A stretch of 64,000 nt of DNA from Enterococcus xiangfangensis (GCF_005405365.1 NZ_BJDX01000010.1:1-64000), one strand, 5' to 3'. Shown: positions 1-9,328, counted from the stretch's first letter. Numbers and translations: made by a program. The notes: generated by a model not told the origin, from the sequence alone.

Positions 1-38
1 GTCTACATTGTTTGTCGCTTTGTTTCAGCAACTTTTAT

Positions 39-67
39 ATCTTAACAGCTTGCTGAGTGAATGTCAA
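39..67 (-). promoter_or_regulatory. Leftward promoter P1 of a tandem array (probable rRNA operon)
   Basis: On the minus strand TTGACA (62-67) and TAAGAT (39-44) are separated by 17 bp. It is the most downstream of three similar promoters pointing out of the left edge. Tandem consensus promoters are typical of rRNA operons; the driven gene is outside the window, so that target is inference. Confidence 0.55.
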
Positions 68-121
68 TAACTTTTTTCAATTTTGTGAAAGAAGTTTTGA
101 AACACAATTGACAACCTCGAA

Positions 122-150
122 ATAATACCATTTAACAAAATACTTGTCAA
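122..150 (-). promoter_or_regulatory. Leftward promoter P2 of the tandem array
   Basis: Minus-strand TTGACA (145-150), 17-bp spacer, TATTAT (122-127). Perfect -35 box and spacing. A GTTTCAGCAAC motif occurs at 22-32 and again at 179-189, showing that the region consists of degenerate tandem copies about 157 bp apart. Confidence 0.6.
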
Positions 151-196
151 TAATTATTTTTCGTTGTCATATCAACTTGTTTCAGCAACGTTATTG

Positions 197-224
197 ATAA
201 TATCATATTGAAAAATAATGTCAA
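197..224 (-). promoter_or_regulatory. Leftward promoter P3 of the tandem array
   Basis: Minus-strand TTGACA (219-224), 16-bp spacer, TATTAT (197-202). It lies just downstream of the mapP terminator, so it starts a new transcription unit running off the left edge. Confidence 0.55.
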
Positions 225-251
225 ACACTTTTCAATATTTTTTCAACAAAA

Positions 252-282
252 CAGAAAATGGACTAGCAAATTGCTAATCCAT
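252..282 (-). terminator. Terminator of malT-mapP
   Basis: On the minus strand an 11-bp stem (ATGGATTAGCA with TGCTAGTCCAT) overlaps the mapP stop codon and is followed by TTTCTGTTTT. It ends the leftward maltose transcript before the promoter array. Confidence 0.7.
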
Positions 283-1083
283 CGTTACTGCTACACCATA
301 ATGATCACTAATTACAGGCTCATTTTTATCGTCAAAAACAACTTGATAACTTTCTATCTTAAAATTTTTAGAAGTAAAAATATAATCAATCCGCAATTTT
401 TCAGCATTTGTATCCCAACCGTCGATCTGTTTTTCTACGGTATATTCGCCAGATTTAATTTTAGCAACAGCAAAAGCATCTTGTAAATCTAGCGAACTTT
501 CACGAACTAACTCATAACCTTCACCGCTTGCATCGGCATCGTTGTTAAAATCTCCCATAACAACCAGCGCCGCTTGTTGTTCAGCTAAAATTTTTTCTAA
601 CTTATGCCACTCATATGCAAAAGTTTTATCTGCTGTCTGCCACCACGAGAAGTGACCGCTCACTGCGATGACTTTTTCTCCCGCAATCGTTGTTTCGCCG
701 ATCATCGCTTTTCTTGTATGATAATCTGCTGGATCAGAACTTTCAGATACCACCTGGCTCTCGGCTTTGATCGGCGTCTTCGATAATAGACCGATCCCTT
801 CATGATAGATGTCATACCCAATGTGGTTATAAGCCCAACTCCAATAATAATAGCAGCCTAATTTTTTCAACTGTTCTATTAAACAAAACAGAAAATTGTC
901 TTGATGAATCGGCTGCTGATCTGTTGTCGGTTGGAAATATTGGTCAGTTTTGGCTAACGGGCTCGCAAGAAGCTGGTTTACTTCTTGCAAGCCGATCAAA
1001 TCAAATTCTTCTTTAGCAATTTTATTAGCCAACACTTCGATCTGTTGTTGATCTTTTTCTTCCATCCAACTATGCGTATTCAA
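274..1083 (-). CDS. mapP: Maltose-6'-phosphate phosphatase MapP (endonuclease/exonuclease/phosphatase fold)
   Basis: The 269-residue protein has the endonuclease/exonuclease/phosphatase fold: LQEVN near residue 34 (metal-binding Glu), SGHFSWW, GDFNND near the middle, and SDHYG at the C terminus. It sits 30 bp behind malT in the same direction. In Enterococcus faecalis the enzyme coded beside malT removes phosphate from the maltose-6'-phosphate made by the PTS, so that maltose phosphorylase can act on free maltose; the divergent malP here fits that pathway. A nuclease of the same fold is the alternative, but the context argues strongly for MapP. The TTG at 1081-1083 is the first standard start, yet the domain's first strand (IKVLTLN) begins five codons upstream at an ATC (1096-1098) that sits behind a GAGG sequence, and the frame is open back to the malT stop. 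Confidence 0.82.
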   Translation of the reverse strand: MNTHSWMEEKDQQQIEVLANKIAKEEFDLIGLQEVNQLLASPLAKTDQYFQPTTDQQPIHQDNFLFCLIEQLKKLGCYYYWSWAYNHIGYDIYHEGIGLLSKTPIKAESQVVSESSDPADYHTRKAMIGETTIAGEKVIAVSGHFSWWQTADKTFAYEWHKLEKILAEQQAALVVMGDFNNDADASGEGYELVRESSLDLQDAFAVAKIKSGEYTVEKQIDGWDTNAEKLRIDYIFTSKNFKIESYQVVFDDKNEPVISDHYGVAVTMD

Positions 1084-1113
1084 TGTTAGTACTTTGATTG
1101 CTTCCGCCTCGCT

Positions 1114-3291
1114 TTAATAATCGATTGTTCCAATTGCTTCTCCGCGAGAAACAAGTCCTGTTTTATCATAATGGTAATTTTCAATTTTGTCACCATTTGT
1201 AAATACAACGATCATCGTTGTCATTTTTCCTGCTTTTTCAATTTTAGCTAAGTCAGCGACTGCTACAACTTTGCCGGCTTTCACTTGCTCGCCTTCAGCA
1301 ACTTTGATTTCAAACGCTTCTCCACCTAGGTCCACTGTATCGATTCCCATGTGAAGCAATACTTCAATATCATCAGCTGTTTTGATGCCGATTGCATGTT
1401 TTGTCGGAAAGACTGAAACGATCGTTCCTGAAACTGGGCTGGCAATCTCACCATTTTCTGGTACAACTGCAAATCCTTCACCCATCATTTTTTGTGAGAA
1501 TACTTCGTCTTGTACTTTATCAATCGGAATCAGTTCGCCATTGGCTGGAGCGACAAATTCTGCATGCAGTCCTTTGAACGATGATGGCACTTCTGGTTTT
1601 ATTGCATTCTCTTGAAAATTACTTGCTGGTATTGTTGCGCCTGAGTCTAATAGATCTTGAATATCTGATTTTAGGATATCGGCTTTTGGTCCATAAACTG
1701 CTTGCACCCCATTGTCTTTAACTAAAAGTCCCATTGCTCCAGCTTTTTTCCAATTTTCTTCACTTCCGACAGCCGTTTTATCTGCTACCGTTACCCGCAA
1801 GCGTGTCATACATGCGTCAACATCAGTGATATTTTGCGGACCGCCTAAAAGATTGATAATGTCTACAATTTGCGAGTCAGCTGAAACAGTTCCGTTTGCC
1901 GTTGTATTCGTTTCTTCATTATCCACTTCATAATTACCATTTCGCCCTGGTGTTGCATAATTGAATTTTTTGATCATGAAGTTTGCGAAGAAATACGTGA
2001 ATACGCCGAATGCAATACTGGTCAATACGAAATTAAGCAAGTCATTGCCTAGTCCCGCACGCAATGCCATCGGTACCCGAGTCAATAACTCAATATTCCC
2101 GAATGAGTGGACCCGCAAATTGATCAAGTCCGCCATTGCAAAAGCGGCACCTTGAATGACCGCATAGCAAGCATACAACGGTACGGCCACAAACATAAAC
2201 ATAAATTCTAACGGTTCAGTTACCCCAGTTAAAAAGACAGCTACTGCAGCAGAAAGGAACATTGATTTGTATTTTTTCTTTTTATCAGGATCAACATTGC
2301 GATACATCGCCAAAGTCAATCCCATTAAGATTCCGGTCGACCCAATCATTTGTCCAACTTTGAAACGTGCTGGTGTCCATTGTGTCAACACTTGATGATA
2401 TTGTGCTGCGTCTCCGCCATTTTTTAAGTTAACTAAGTCAGTTGCCCAAGCCAACCATAATGGATCTTGTCCAAAAACTTGACTTCCAGCCTGTGCGCCA
2501 GTCAATATTTCATAAGTACCACCTAATTGCGTGTAGTTCATTGGAATGGTCAACATATGGTGTAGCCCAAATGGCAAGAGTAGACGTTCCAATGTTCCAT
2601 ATAAGAACGGTGCCAAAATTGGTGCTGTGTCTTGAGAATTTGCAATCCATTTACCAAAATCATTGATTCCCGTTTGGATAACTGGCCAAACAAGCGCCAA
2701 AACTAATGCTACGATTACTGAACGCAGGATCACTACGAAAGGAACGAAGCGTTTTCCATTAAAGAAAGTCAACACTTCCGGTAATTTCCGGAAATTATAG
2801 TATTTGTTGTAAGCTGTCGCACCGACGAACCCGGCGATGATTCCTACAAATACTCCCATATTCAATGCTGGTGCTTCCAGCACACTGGTAAAGTATCCAT
2901 CGACCATGATCTTTTGCCCAAATAGTGTATGGGTCACTGCCGCAGGATCAGCTAACATGTCAGAACTTACGCTAAAGATCGCACCGGTGATTCGATTAAT
3001 TAAAATAAATGATAGCCCAGCAGCAAATGCACCGCCCGCACGTTCTTTTGCCCAACTTCCGCCAATTGCTAATGCAAAAAGCAAATGCAAGTTCCCGATG
3101 ATGGCCCAACCAATGTTTTCAACAACTCCGCCGGTCGTGACTAACCACCCTAGATTTTCGTTGATCAATGGTAATGACTTTCCGATACTGATCATCAGCC
3201 CGGCAGCCGGCATGACTGCAATCACCACCATCAAAGCCTTCCCGAATTTTTGCCAAAATTCAAAACTAAAAATCTTTTTGATCCCTTTCAT
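1114..3291 (-). CDS. malT: Maltose PTS transporter MalT, EIICBA
   Basis: A single 725-residue polypeptide takes up and phosphorylates the sugar at the membrane. An EIIC glucose-family domain with about ten membrane segments (about residues 1-420) is followed by an EIIB domain with the phosphocysteine motif DACMTRLRV (about 455-530), and an EIIA domain with the active histidine in LLHMGIDTV (about 580-700). The family also covers glucose and N-acetylglucosamine carriers; maltose is inferred from the divergent maltose phosphorylase and the downstream mapP. The start was set at MKGIKKIF because AGGAGG lies 7 bp upstream; an upstream in-frame extension would run through the operator and the -10 box. 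A -35/-10 pair (TTTACA-17-TATAAT) and a MalR-like operator precede it. Confidence 0.88.
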   Translation of the reverse strand: MKGIKKIFSFEFWQKFGKALMVVIAVMPAAGLMISIGKSLPLINENLGWLVTTGGVVENIGWAIIGNLHLLFALAIGGSWAKERAGGAFAAGLSFILINRITGAIFSVSSDMLADPAAVTHTLFGQKIMVDGYFTSVLEAPALNMGVFVGIIAGFVGATAYNKYYNFRKLPEVLTFFNGKRFVPFVVILRSVIVALVLALVWPVIQTGINDFGKWIANSQDTAPILAPFLYGTLERLLLPFGLHHMLTIPMNYTQLGGTYEILTGAQAGSQVFGQDPLWLAWATDLVNLKNGGDAAQYHQVLTQWTPARFKVGQMIGSTGILMGLTLAMYRNVDPDKKKKYKSMFLSAAVAVFLTGVTEPLEFMFMFVAVPLYACYAVIQGAAFAMADLINLRVHSFGNIELLTRVPMALRAGLGNDLLNFVLTSIAFGVFTYFFANFMIKKFNYATPGRNGNYEVDNEETNTTANGTVSADSQIVDIINLLGGPQNITDVDACMTRLRVTVADKTAVGSEENWKKAGAMGLLVKDNGVQAVYGPKADILKSDIQDLLDSGATIPASNFQENAIKPEVPSSFKGLHAEFVAPANGELIPIDKVQDEVFSQKMMGEGFAVVPENGEIASPVSGTIVSVFPTKHAIGIKTADDIEVLLHMGIDTVDLGGEAFEIKVAEGEQVKAGKVVAVADLAKIEKAGKMTTMIVVFTNGDKIENYHYDKTGLVSRGEAIGTIDY

Positions 3292-3326
3292 ATTTGTTCC
3301 TCCTAATTTTTCTTGCGAACATTCCA

Positions 3327-3386
3327 CGCAATCGGTTTCGCTAAATTGCATTATATACTCATCATTTATTTTTGTAAACTCTTTCA
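3327..3386 (-). promoter_or_regulatory. malT promoter with MalR-like operator and cre-like site
   Basis: Minus-strand -35 TTTACA (3373-3378), 17 bp, -10 TATAAT (3350-3355). CGCAATCGGTTTCG (3327-3340) matches the malP operator at 12 of 14 positions and lies just downstream of the -10. TGTAAACTCTTTCA (3373-3386) fits the CcpA cre consensus except for one base and overlaps the -35, suggesting glucose repression (inference). Confidence 0.6.
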
Positions 3387-3453
3387 ACTAATTTATTTTT
3401 TATTTTGTAAAAACAAGACAACTAGTAATAAAACTAGAAAAATAGATTAATGC

Positions 3454-3483
3454 TTGACTTGCGCAACCGGTTGCGTTTATTAT
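3454..3483 (+). promoter_or_regulatory. malP promoter with LacI-family operator in the spacer
   Basis: TTGACT (3454-3459) and TATTAT (3478-3483, 18-bp spacing) flank the perfect 14-bp palindrome CGCAACCGGTTGCG (3462-3475). The central CG and the position are typical of LacI-family operators. MalR, coded at the end of the operon, is the obvious candidate. A 150-nt leader follows with no clear terminator. Confidence 0.7.
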
Positions 3484-3629
3484 GGAGCTAAGAAAGTTCA
3501 TAGCTGACAAATTGATCACTAATCCTGCTCGCGTTACTTTAGAACAACAGCAGATCAATCAATTCGCTGGTTGCTAATGAACAAAAAATATTTTCTATAT
3601 GAAGAGTTACGACCTTAAGGAGGACAATC

Positions 3630-5915
3630 ATGAAAAAAGTTCAGCGTCTTTTTGAAATCGACCCTTGGAAAATCAGAACCACGAAGTTAGACAAAAGGAA
3701 TCGTCGACTGCAGGAATCTTTGACCAGTATTGGGAATGGATATATGGGTATGCGCGGCAATTTTGAGGAAAGCTACAGCGGTGATCACCATCAGGGAACA
3801 TATCTTGCAGGTATTTGGTATCCTGACAAAACTCGTGTCGGTTGGTGGAAAAACGGATATCCTGAATATTTCGGCAAAGTGATCAACGCACTTGATTTTA
3901 TTCAGATGAAACTATTCGTCAATGAGCAAGAAATTGATCTAGCAGTCACCGAGTTTGAGGATTTTGATTTAGAATTGAATATGCAAAACGGTGTTCTCAC
4001 CCGCTCATTTGTAGTAACGATTGATCAAGCAAAGATTCGTTTTACCTTTGAACGTTTTTTAAGTGTCGTCAAGCAAGAACTAGCTGTGATTCGGCTTACT
4101 GCTGAAAGTTTAGCCGGCGACGCAAAATTGAAAATAGTTTCTAAGTTAGACAGCAATGTCCACAATGAAGATAGCAATTATGAAGAAATGTTCTGGTTGG
4201 AAAAGATGCGTGGTCAGCAAAAAAATATCAGTTTCTTAACGACACAAACCATTCCAAACAATTTCGGAATCGAACAGTTTTCAGTAACTGGAGCGATGCA
4301 ACACCTTAGTTCTGTGACTGGATTGCAGCAAGAAGACACTTTAGAAGTTGCTGAAACATTTACGTATGATTTAAAAGCGGACCAATCGATTCAATTGGAA
4401 AAGCGAGTAGTTATCTTGACTAGCCGGGATATTCCTGAATCAGAACAAGGCGAAAAGGCCGTTGCTTTGTTAGCTGAGTACAACACTTCTTACGAAGAGT
4501 TATTGGCAGAACAAAATGCAGCTTGGGCAAAACGCTGGGCTTTGGCCGATGTTTTGATCGGCGGGGATGATGAAGCGCAACAAGGGATTCGTTTTAATAT
4601 TTTCCAATTGTTCTCAACTTATTACGGTGAGGACGAACGTTTGAACATCGGACCAAAAGGCTTTACCGGCGAAAAATACGGCGGTGCGACTTACTGGGAC
4701 ACAGAAGCCTATGCTGTCCCAATGTATTTAGGAATCTCTGATCCAAATGTCACAAAAAACCTGTTGAAATATCGCCACAATCAATTGCCGCAAGCACAGC
4801 ACAATGCTGCACAACAAGGATTGAACGGTGCTTTATATCCAATGGTGACTTTCACTGGTGTTGAATGCCATAATGAATGGGAAATCACTTTTGAAGAGAT
4901 TCATCGTAACGGCGCCATCGCTCATGCGATTTACAATTACACAACTTATACAGGTGATGAAACGTATATTCAAAAAGAAGGTCTAGAAGTTTTAACAGAA
5001 ATTGCACGCTTCTGGGCAGATCGGGTCCATTATTCAAAACGTCAACAAAAATATATGATTCACGGCGTGACTGGACCCAATGAATACGAAAATAATATTA
5101 ATAATAACTGGTATACGAATTACTTAGCTGCTTGGGTTTTATCCTATACTTTGGAAAATTATGAAAAGTACCAAGCACAAGCAACCATTTCGATTTCTGC
5201 AGAGGAACAAGCAAAGTGGCAAGATATCATTGAACATATGTACTACCCGACGGATGAAGAACTAGGCATTTTTGTTCAACACGATACATTCTTAGACAAA
5301 GATCTAATGCCGACTTCTAACCTTGATCCAGCAGATCGTCCATTAAACCAAAATTGGTCATGGGATAAGATCTTGCGCTCTTGCTTTATCAAACAAGCAG
5401 ATGTTTTACAGGGAATTTATTTCTTTGGCGATCAGTTTACCGAAGAAGAAAAACGTAAAAACTTTGAATTTTATGAACCGATGACTGTCCATGAATCATC
5501 TCTTTCTCCTTCTATTCATGCAATTTTAGCTGCTGAATTAGGTCTGACAGATAAATCTATGGAAATGTATCAACGAACGGCCCGCTTAGATCTAGACAAT
5601 TACAACAACGACACCGATGACGGATTGCACATCACTTCCATGACCGGCAGCTGGTTAACGATCGTTCAAGGGTTCGCCCAAATGAAAACAAGCACGGGTA
5701 CATTGAGCTTTGCACCACTGTTGCCAACTGATTGGGAAGACTATTCTTTCCATATCAATTATCGCGGCCGTCTGTTAGCTGTGAGCGTGAACCAAAAAGA
5801 AGTTCAAATTGACTTGAAAGATGGTCCCGCCTTAGCTATGATGCTTTATGGAGAAGAAATTACTTTAAGTGATTCAATGACGGTTCCACTGAAAAAGGAG
5901 GCGTCAAATGTTTAA
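3630..5915 (+). CDS. malP: Maltose phosphorylase (GH65)
   Basis: The 761-residue cytosolic enzyme splits maltose with phosphate into glucose and beta-glucose-1-phosphate. It has the full GH65 length: an N-terminal super-sandwich domain, an (alpha/alpha)6 barrel from about residue 320, and a C-terminal beta domain. TGPNEYENN places the general acid at Glu485, the equivalent of the characterised lactobacillar residue, and the [10 protein letters not shown] segment is the usual phosphate-side loop region. AAGGAGG lies 8 bp before the ATG. The last 8 bases overlap pgmB, so the two are translationally coupled. Kojibiose or trehalose phosphorylases share the fold; the maltose PTS and MapP next door support maltose. 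Confidence 0.92.
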   Translation: MKKVQRLFEIDPWKIRTTKLDKRNRRLQESLTSIGNGYMGMRGNFEESYSGDHHQGTYLAGIWYPDKTRVGWWKNGYPEYFGKVINALDFIQMKLFVNEQEIDLAVTEFEDFDLELNMQNGVLTRSFVVTIDQAKIRFTFERFLSVVKQELAVIRLTAESLAGDAKLKIVSKLDSNVHNEDSNYEEMFWLEKMRGQQKNISFLTTQTIPNNFGIEQFSVTGAMQHLSSVTGLQQEDTLEVAETFTYDLKADQSIQLEKRVVILTSRDIPESEQGEKAVALLAEYNTSYEELLAEQNAAWAKRWALADVLIGGDDEAQQGIRFNIFQLFSTYYGEDERLNIGPKGFTGEKYGGATYWDTEAYAVPMYLGISDPNVTKNLLKYRHNQLPQAQHNAAQQGLNGALYPMVTFTGVECHNEWEITFEEIHRNGAIAHAIYNYTTYTGDETYIQKEGLEVLTEIARFWADRVHYSKRQQKYMIHGVTGPNEYENNINNNWYTNYLAAWVLSYTLENYEKYQAQATISISAEEQAKWQDIIEHMYYPTDEELGIFVQHDTFLDKDLMPTSNLDPADRPLNQNWSWDKILRSCFIKQADVLQGIYFFGDQFTEEEKRKNFEFYEPMTVHESSLSPSIHAILAAELGLTDKSMEMYQRTARLDLDNYNNDTDDGLHITSMTGSWLTIVQGFAQMKTSTGTLSFAPLLPTDWEDYSFHINYRGRLLAVSVNQKEVQIDLKDGPALAMMLYGEEITLSDSMTVPLKKEASNV

Positions 5916-6567
5916 AGGAGTTTTATTTGATTTAGATGGTGTGATCACCGATACTGCTGAGTACCATTACCTAGCATGGAAAAAATTAGCTGATGAACTG
6001 GGGATTACAATTGATCGACAATTTAACGAGAAATTAAAAGGGGTCAGCCGTGAAGATTCTTTGCGGCTCATCCTCGCACATGGCAATCGCGAAAATGATT
6101 TTTCTGAAACAGAATTTAACCAACTGGCTAAAACAAAAAATGATAATTATGTCGAAATGATCCAAGCTGTTTCGCCAAAAGATGTCTATCCAGGAATTTT
6201 AGATTTGTTAAAAACTTTGAAACAAGCGGATATCAAGATTGCTTTAGCATCAGCCAGCAAAAACGGCCCATTTTTATTAAAACAAATGGAACTGACCCCT
6301 TACTTTGACGGAATCGCTGATCCTGCTGCCGTTAAAGCAGGAAAACCCGCACCAGATATTTTTATTTTAGCGGCAGAAATTGTTGGCCTAAAACCGGCAG
6401 AGTGCATCGGAATCGAGGATGCTCAAGCAGGCATTCGTGCCATTAAAGCTAGCGGTGCCTTACCTGTCGGTGTCGGAGAGGCGGAGCAATTAGGCAGTGA
6501 CATTCCTTTAGTAGGATCGACAGCAGAGTTGACCTTAGCATTTCTAGAAAAACAATGGGATAATTAA
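5908..6567 (+). CDS. pgmB: Beta-phosphoglucomutase (HAD superfamily)
   Basis: The protein converts the beta-glucose-1-phosphate released by maltose phosphorylase into glucose-6-phosphate for glycolysis. The 219 residues carry all HAD motifs: the DLDG nucleophile loop (Asp8 nucleophile, Asp10 acid/base) followed by the mutase signature [15 protein letters not shown] (motif II), KPAPDIF (motif III lysine) and GIEDAQAGI (motif IV). Length matches the Lactococcus enzyme. It overlaps malP by 8 bases, with GGAGGCG as ribosome binding site inside malP. In E. faecalis the equivalent gene has been called malB. Confidence 0.92.
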   Translation: MFKGVLFDLDGVITDTAEYHYLAWKKLADELGITIDRQFNEKLKGVSREDSLRLILAHGNRENDFSETEFNQLAKTKNDNYVEMIQAVSPKDVYPGILDLLKTLKQADIKIALASASKNGPFLLKQMELTPYFDGIADPAAVKAGKPAPDIFILAAEIVGLKPAECIGIEDAQAGIRAIKASGALPVGVGEAEQLGSDIPLVGSTAELTLAFLEKQWDN

Positions 6568-6590
6568 TTAAGAAAGGAGAGCGAAAAATC

Positions 6591-7595
6591 GTGACAACAG
6601 TTAAAGACGTAGCAAAAAAAGCAAAAGTCTCTCCTTCTACCGTTTCCCGCGTGATTAACGATCACCCTAGCATCTCTGTTGAAACAAAACAACGCGTGCG
6701 CAAGATTATGGATGAGATGGGTTATTTCCCCAATATCACTGCCCGAAACCTCGGTAAGCAACGAGCAAATTCTTTGGGGGTGATCTTGCCTCCATTAGAT
6801 TCGCGTGAACGTCTGGGGAATCCCCTTTATTTGGAACTATTGAATGCGATAAATGAAACAGCCGCCGAGTCGCAAGTAACAACTGCTGTTGCCTCTGCCA
6901 ATAATAGTGAGACTTTATTGGAAAACGTCACTCGGATGCACCGCCAAAAACAAGTTGATGGATTCATTTTGGCCTATTCCGAAAAAGATGATCCTGTTGC
7001 AGAATATCTTTATCAAAATCAGGTTCCGTTTACCCTGATCGGCCGTCCAGCCAAAAGAGAGACAGACATCGTTTATGTTGACAATGACAATCAGTTATTA
7101 GGCAAGCAAGCAACAGAGCATTTGATTGCTAAAGGGCATAAAAATATTTTGTTCGTCTCAAATGTTAATCAAGAAGTTATTTTCTTTGAACGCTACTTTG
7201 GGTATCAAGAAGCGATGATGCTGCAAGGCTTGCCTACCCAGCCGCCTTTAACGATGCTTCAACCGGAAGATTACACACAATTTCCTGAAGTGATCAAGGA
7301 AACAGGCGCGACGGCCTTGGTCGTGATCGACGATATTTTTGCCTTGCGGATGATCCAATTAGCAACTTTGCATGGCTACGCCGTTCCAGACGATCTATCG
7401 GTCATCAGTTTTAACAATTCAATTTTTGCGACATTAGTCCATCCTTATTTAACAACGATCGACATTGATATTTCTGACCTTGGTCGTTTAGGGACACAAA
7501 AATTGCTGGAACAAATCAATCAGCAGCAATCCAGCGGTGTTCAATTAGTCGTACCGCATCATTTGATTCAAAGAGAAACGGTCCGTACGATTTAA
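6591..7595 (+). CDS. malR: LacI-family transcriptional repressor MalR
   Basis: This 334-residue regulator has an N-terminal helix-turn-helix of LacI type (TVKDVAKKAKVSPSTVSRVI, residues 2-21) with the hinge helix reaching residue 60, followed by a periplasmic-binding-protein-like sugar sensor domain. It ends the malP-pgmB-malR operon, 23 bp after pgmB, and starts at GTG behind AAAGGAGAG. The palindromes in the malT-malP control region are its likely operators; this is inference from position and family. From memory, the E. faecalis operon also has a mutarotase gene (malM) before malR; none is present here. Confidence 0.88.
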   Translation: MTTVKDVAKKAKVSPSTVSRVINDHPSISVETKQRVRKIMDEMGYFPNITARNLGKQRANSLGVILPPLDSRERLGNPLYLELLNAINETAAESQVTTAVASANNSETLLENVTRMHRQKQVDGFILAYSEKDDPVAEYLYQNQVPFTLIGRPAKRETDIVYVDNDNQLLGKQATEHLIAKGHKNILFVSNVNQEVIFFERYFGYQEAMMLQGLPTQPPLTMLQPEDYTQFPEVIKETGATALVVIDDIFALRMIQLATLHGYAVPDDLSVISFNNSIFATLVHPYLTTIDIDISDLGRLGTQKLLEQINQQQSSGVQLVVPHHLIQRETVRTI

Positions 7596-7604
7596 GTTCA
7601 TGTT

Positions 7605-7642
7605 AAAAGTGATCTGCCCAACTTGCGGCAGGTCGCTTTTTT
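7605..7642 (+). terminator. Terminator of malP-pgmB-malR
   Basis: A stem of AGTGATCTGCC with GGCAGGTCGCT, followed by TTTTTT, 10 bp after the malR stop. Confidence 0.85.
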
Positions 7643-7680
7643 GGCTATACTGGCAAAAAATCAGAAAGAAAGTGGTATAG

Positions 7681-8475
7681 ATGTTCTTATTTTTAAGCGT
7701 ACTCGTAATCGCCTTTCTACTCTATTGCCGCTACTTGACTTATCAATTGACTGAGAAACATTTTAAACTCACAAAAGATACAAAACTATCCATCCAAACG
7801 GGGACCAATGATGGACTGACGATCGCGCAAATTAGTGACAGCCACTTCTCGGCTTTTTATAAACCCAAACGGTTTGATTCAATCATTGCTAGATTAAATC
7901 AAGCAATACCGGATATTGTCTTGTTTACCGGCGATTTGATTGAAAATGAGCGCTATTGGCAAACACATGACTCAGCAGCCGTCAGCCAGCAATTAGCTCG
8001 GATCAACGCACCAAAGGGGAAATTTGCGATTTTAGGCAATCATGATTATCGCCGTGATGGCCATGAAGCGGTTAGTGATATGTTGACCGCTGGCGGCTTT
8101 ATTTTATTAACCAATCAAAGCAGACTCGTCGATCAATTAAGTCTGACAGGAATTGATGATGGTCAAATGGGGCGACCCGATTACAGCACACAGCCGGAAA
8201 AAGCCGACTTCTCTATTCTAATGATCCATGAACCCGATCAAATCAAACATTTACCAAAACTTGAGCACTTTGATTTGATTTTAGCCGGCCATAGTCACGG
8301 TGGGCAAATTCGATTTCCGCTTTTTCCTTACAAAAATTTTGGCTCAAAACTCTATGATCAAGGAATTTATCGATTAACGCCCCAAACAAGTTTAGTTGTC
8401 AACACTGGCTTAGGGACGACTGGTCCTCCGCTACGGTTTCGAGTGACGCCTGAGATTTTATATTTCCATCTATAG
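7681..8475 (+). CDS. Membrane-anchored metallophosphoesterase (YkoQ/YaeI type)
   Basis: One N-terminal membrane segment (residues 2-20) is followed by a calcineurin-like phosphoesterase domain with its metal-binding blocks in order: ISDSHF (Asp and His), FTGDLIE, LGNHDY, and AGHSHGGQI. The length of 264 residues fits the YkoQ/YaeI group, several members of which act on lipid-linked phosphates such as UDP-diacylglucosamine or are of unknown substrate. It probably works at the inner face of the membrane. It stands alone after the mal operon terminator. The substrate cannot be told from the sequence. Confidence 0.8.
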   Translation: MFLFLSVLVIAFLLYCRYLTYQLTEKHFKLTKDTKLSIQTGTNDGLTIAQISDSHFSAFYKPKRFDSIIARLNQAIPDIVLFTGDLIENERYWQTHDSAAVSQQLARINAPKGKFAILGNHDYRRDGHEAVSDMLTAGGFILLTNQSRLVDQLSLTGIDDGQMGRPDYSTQPEKADFSILMIHEPDQIKHLPKLEHFDLILAGHSHGGQIRFPLFPYKNFGSKLYDQGIYRLTPQTSLVVNTGLGTTGPPLRFRVTPEILYFHL

Positions 8476-8537
8476 AAGCTGAGCGTGTTTCTCGCATTTT
8501 TGATTTACTAAAAAAGAAGCAAAATATATCGTTGAAT

Positions 8538-8562
8538 AAAAAAAATCAGCCGCAGCTGATTT
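8538..8562 (-). terminator. Intrinsic terminator with a competing upstream segment
   Basis: Minus-strand 8-bp stem AAATCAGC/GCTGATTT with a four-base loop and a U-run. The loop and 3' arm (CTGCGGCTGA on the RNA) are also perfectly complementary to an upstream RNA segment (8628-8637), so an alternative pairing exists. Confidence 0.75.
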
Positions 8563-8680
8563 AAGACAAGAATTCTAAAGAGCAGAATACAAAAATACTC
8601 TTCCAATTGAATACCTTGTGTAGCCAACTGCGGCTGAATGTTGATGGTCTCAATAAAGGAAAACGAAATTTATTGATCCG
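8538..8680 (-). ncRNA. Candidate small RNA with intrinsic terminator
   Basis: An extended -10 (TGGTATAAA, 8686-8694) with TTGATA upstream (8707-8712, short 15-bp spacing) could start a leftward RNA near 8680. It would hold a hairpin (TCAATAAA with TTTATTGA), two smaller stems, and end at AAATCAGC-TGCG-GCTGATTT followed by a U-run (8538-8562). No ORF of note lies within. It could instead be the 3' untranslated region of the membrane-protein gene at 8728-8970. Confidence 0.35.
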
Positions 8681-8727
8681 CTTGCTTTATACCAAGAGCA
8701 CCTCTATATCAACTGAAAAAAGATTAG

Positions 8728-8970
8728 TTATTTCCTTCCAATAAAGAAGGAAACTACCACAACGACAATTACTGCACCGATAATAGACGGAATTAACGCC
8801 ATCCCCGCTAAGCTAGGTCCCCAAGAACCAAGCAACGCTTGACCGATCGCCGCACCAACTAAACCAGCGACAATGTTTGCAATCCATCCCATTGATCCGC
8901 CTTTTTTAGTGATTGCCCCTGCAACCGCGCCGATTACTGCACCGATAATCAATGTCCACAACCAACTCAT
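8728..8970 (-). CDS. GlsB/YeaQ/YmgE-family small membrane protein
   Basis: The 80-residue protein has three hydrophobic segments and the glycine-rich pattern of the 'transglycosylase-associated' family: WLWTLIIGAVIGAVAGAI, WIANIVAGLVGAAIG, and a C-terminal membrane helix ending FFIGRK. Family members are stress-induced envelope proteins of unknown mechanism; the enzymatic name is historical. The start at MSWLW follows AGGAGAGG; a longer reading frame has no ribosome binding site. It is monocistronic, with a candidate small RNA or 3' UTR downstream. Confidence 0.8.
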   Translation of the reverse strand: MSWLWTLIIGAVIGAVAGAITKKGGSMGWIANIVAGLVGAAIGQALLGSWGPSLAGMALIPSIIGAVIVVVVVSFFIGRK

Positions 8971-9328
8971 TTGCCTCTCCTTCTTTCTATATGAAATAAT
9001 CACACCTTTATTTTACAAATAATCTTCAATTTTTCCTATTATTTTGCTTAAAAATCATTTTGGATTAATTACCAACACTGCTGGCTCTCTAAAATTCATT
9101 CTAATAATTTTCCCAATCGGTTAAACATCCGAAAATTCCCTCTTTTTGAAACAAAATATTTATCGTTAGAGATAAATACTAATCGATTATTTTTTTAGAA
9201 TGAAAATAAAATGAAATTTCTTTCATCAAAATAGAATTGTCTGAATATTTTGGTATTATAGACGGATAATTATCTGAATATTTAAAATCTACAAATTATT
9301 CTATCTATTTTGAGAAACGAGGAACTTT
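8971..9328. promoter_or_regulatory. AT-rich intergenic region with promoter for the permease
   Basis: No gene is visible. The region carries divergent promoters. An extended -10 TGGTATTAT (about 9250-9258) points to the permease gene; two near-identical TCTGAATATTT stretches (about 9239 and 9274) flank it and could be binding sites. Nothing else stands out. Confidence 0.35.

Noticed and set aside
2837..3391. 184-codon plus-strand frame opposite malT
   Set aside because: Antisense shadow of the EIIC domain; no ribosome binding site and no recognisable protein. The same holds for other long antisense frames opposite malT, sbcC and rplL.
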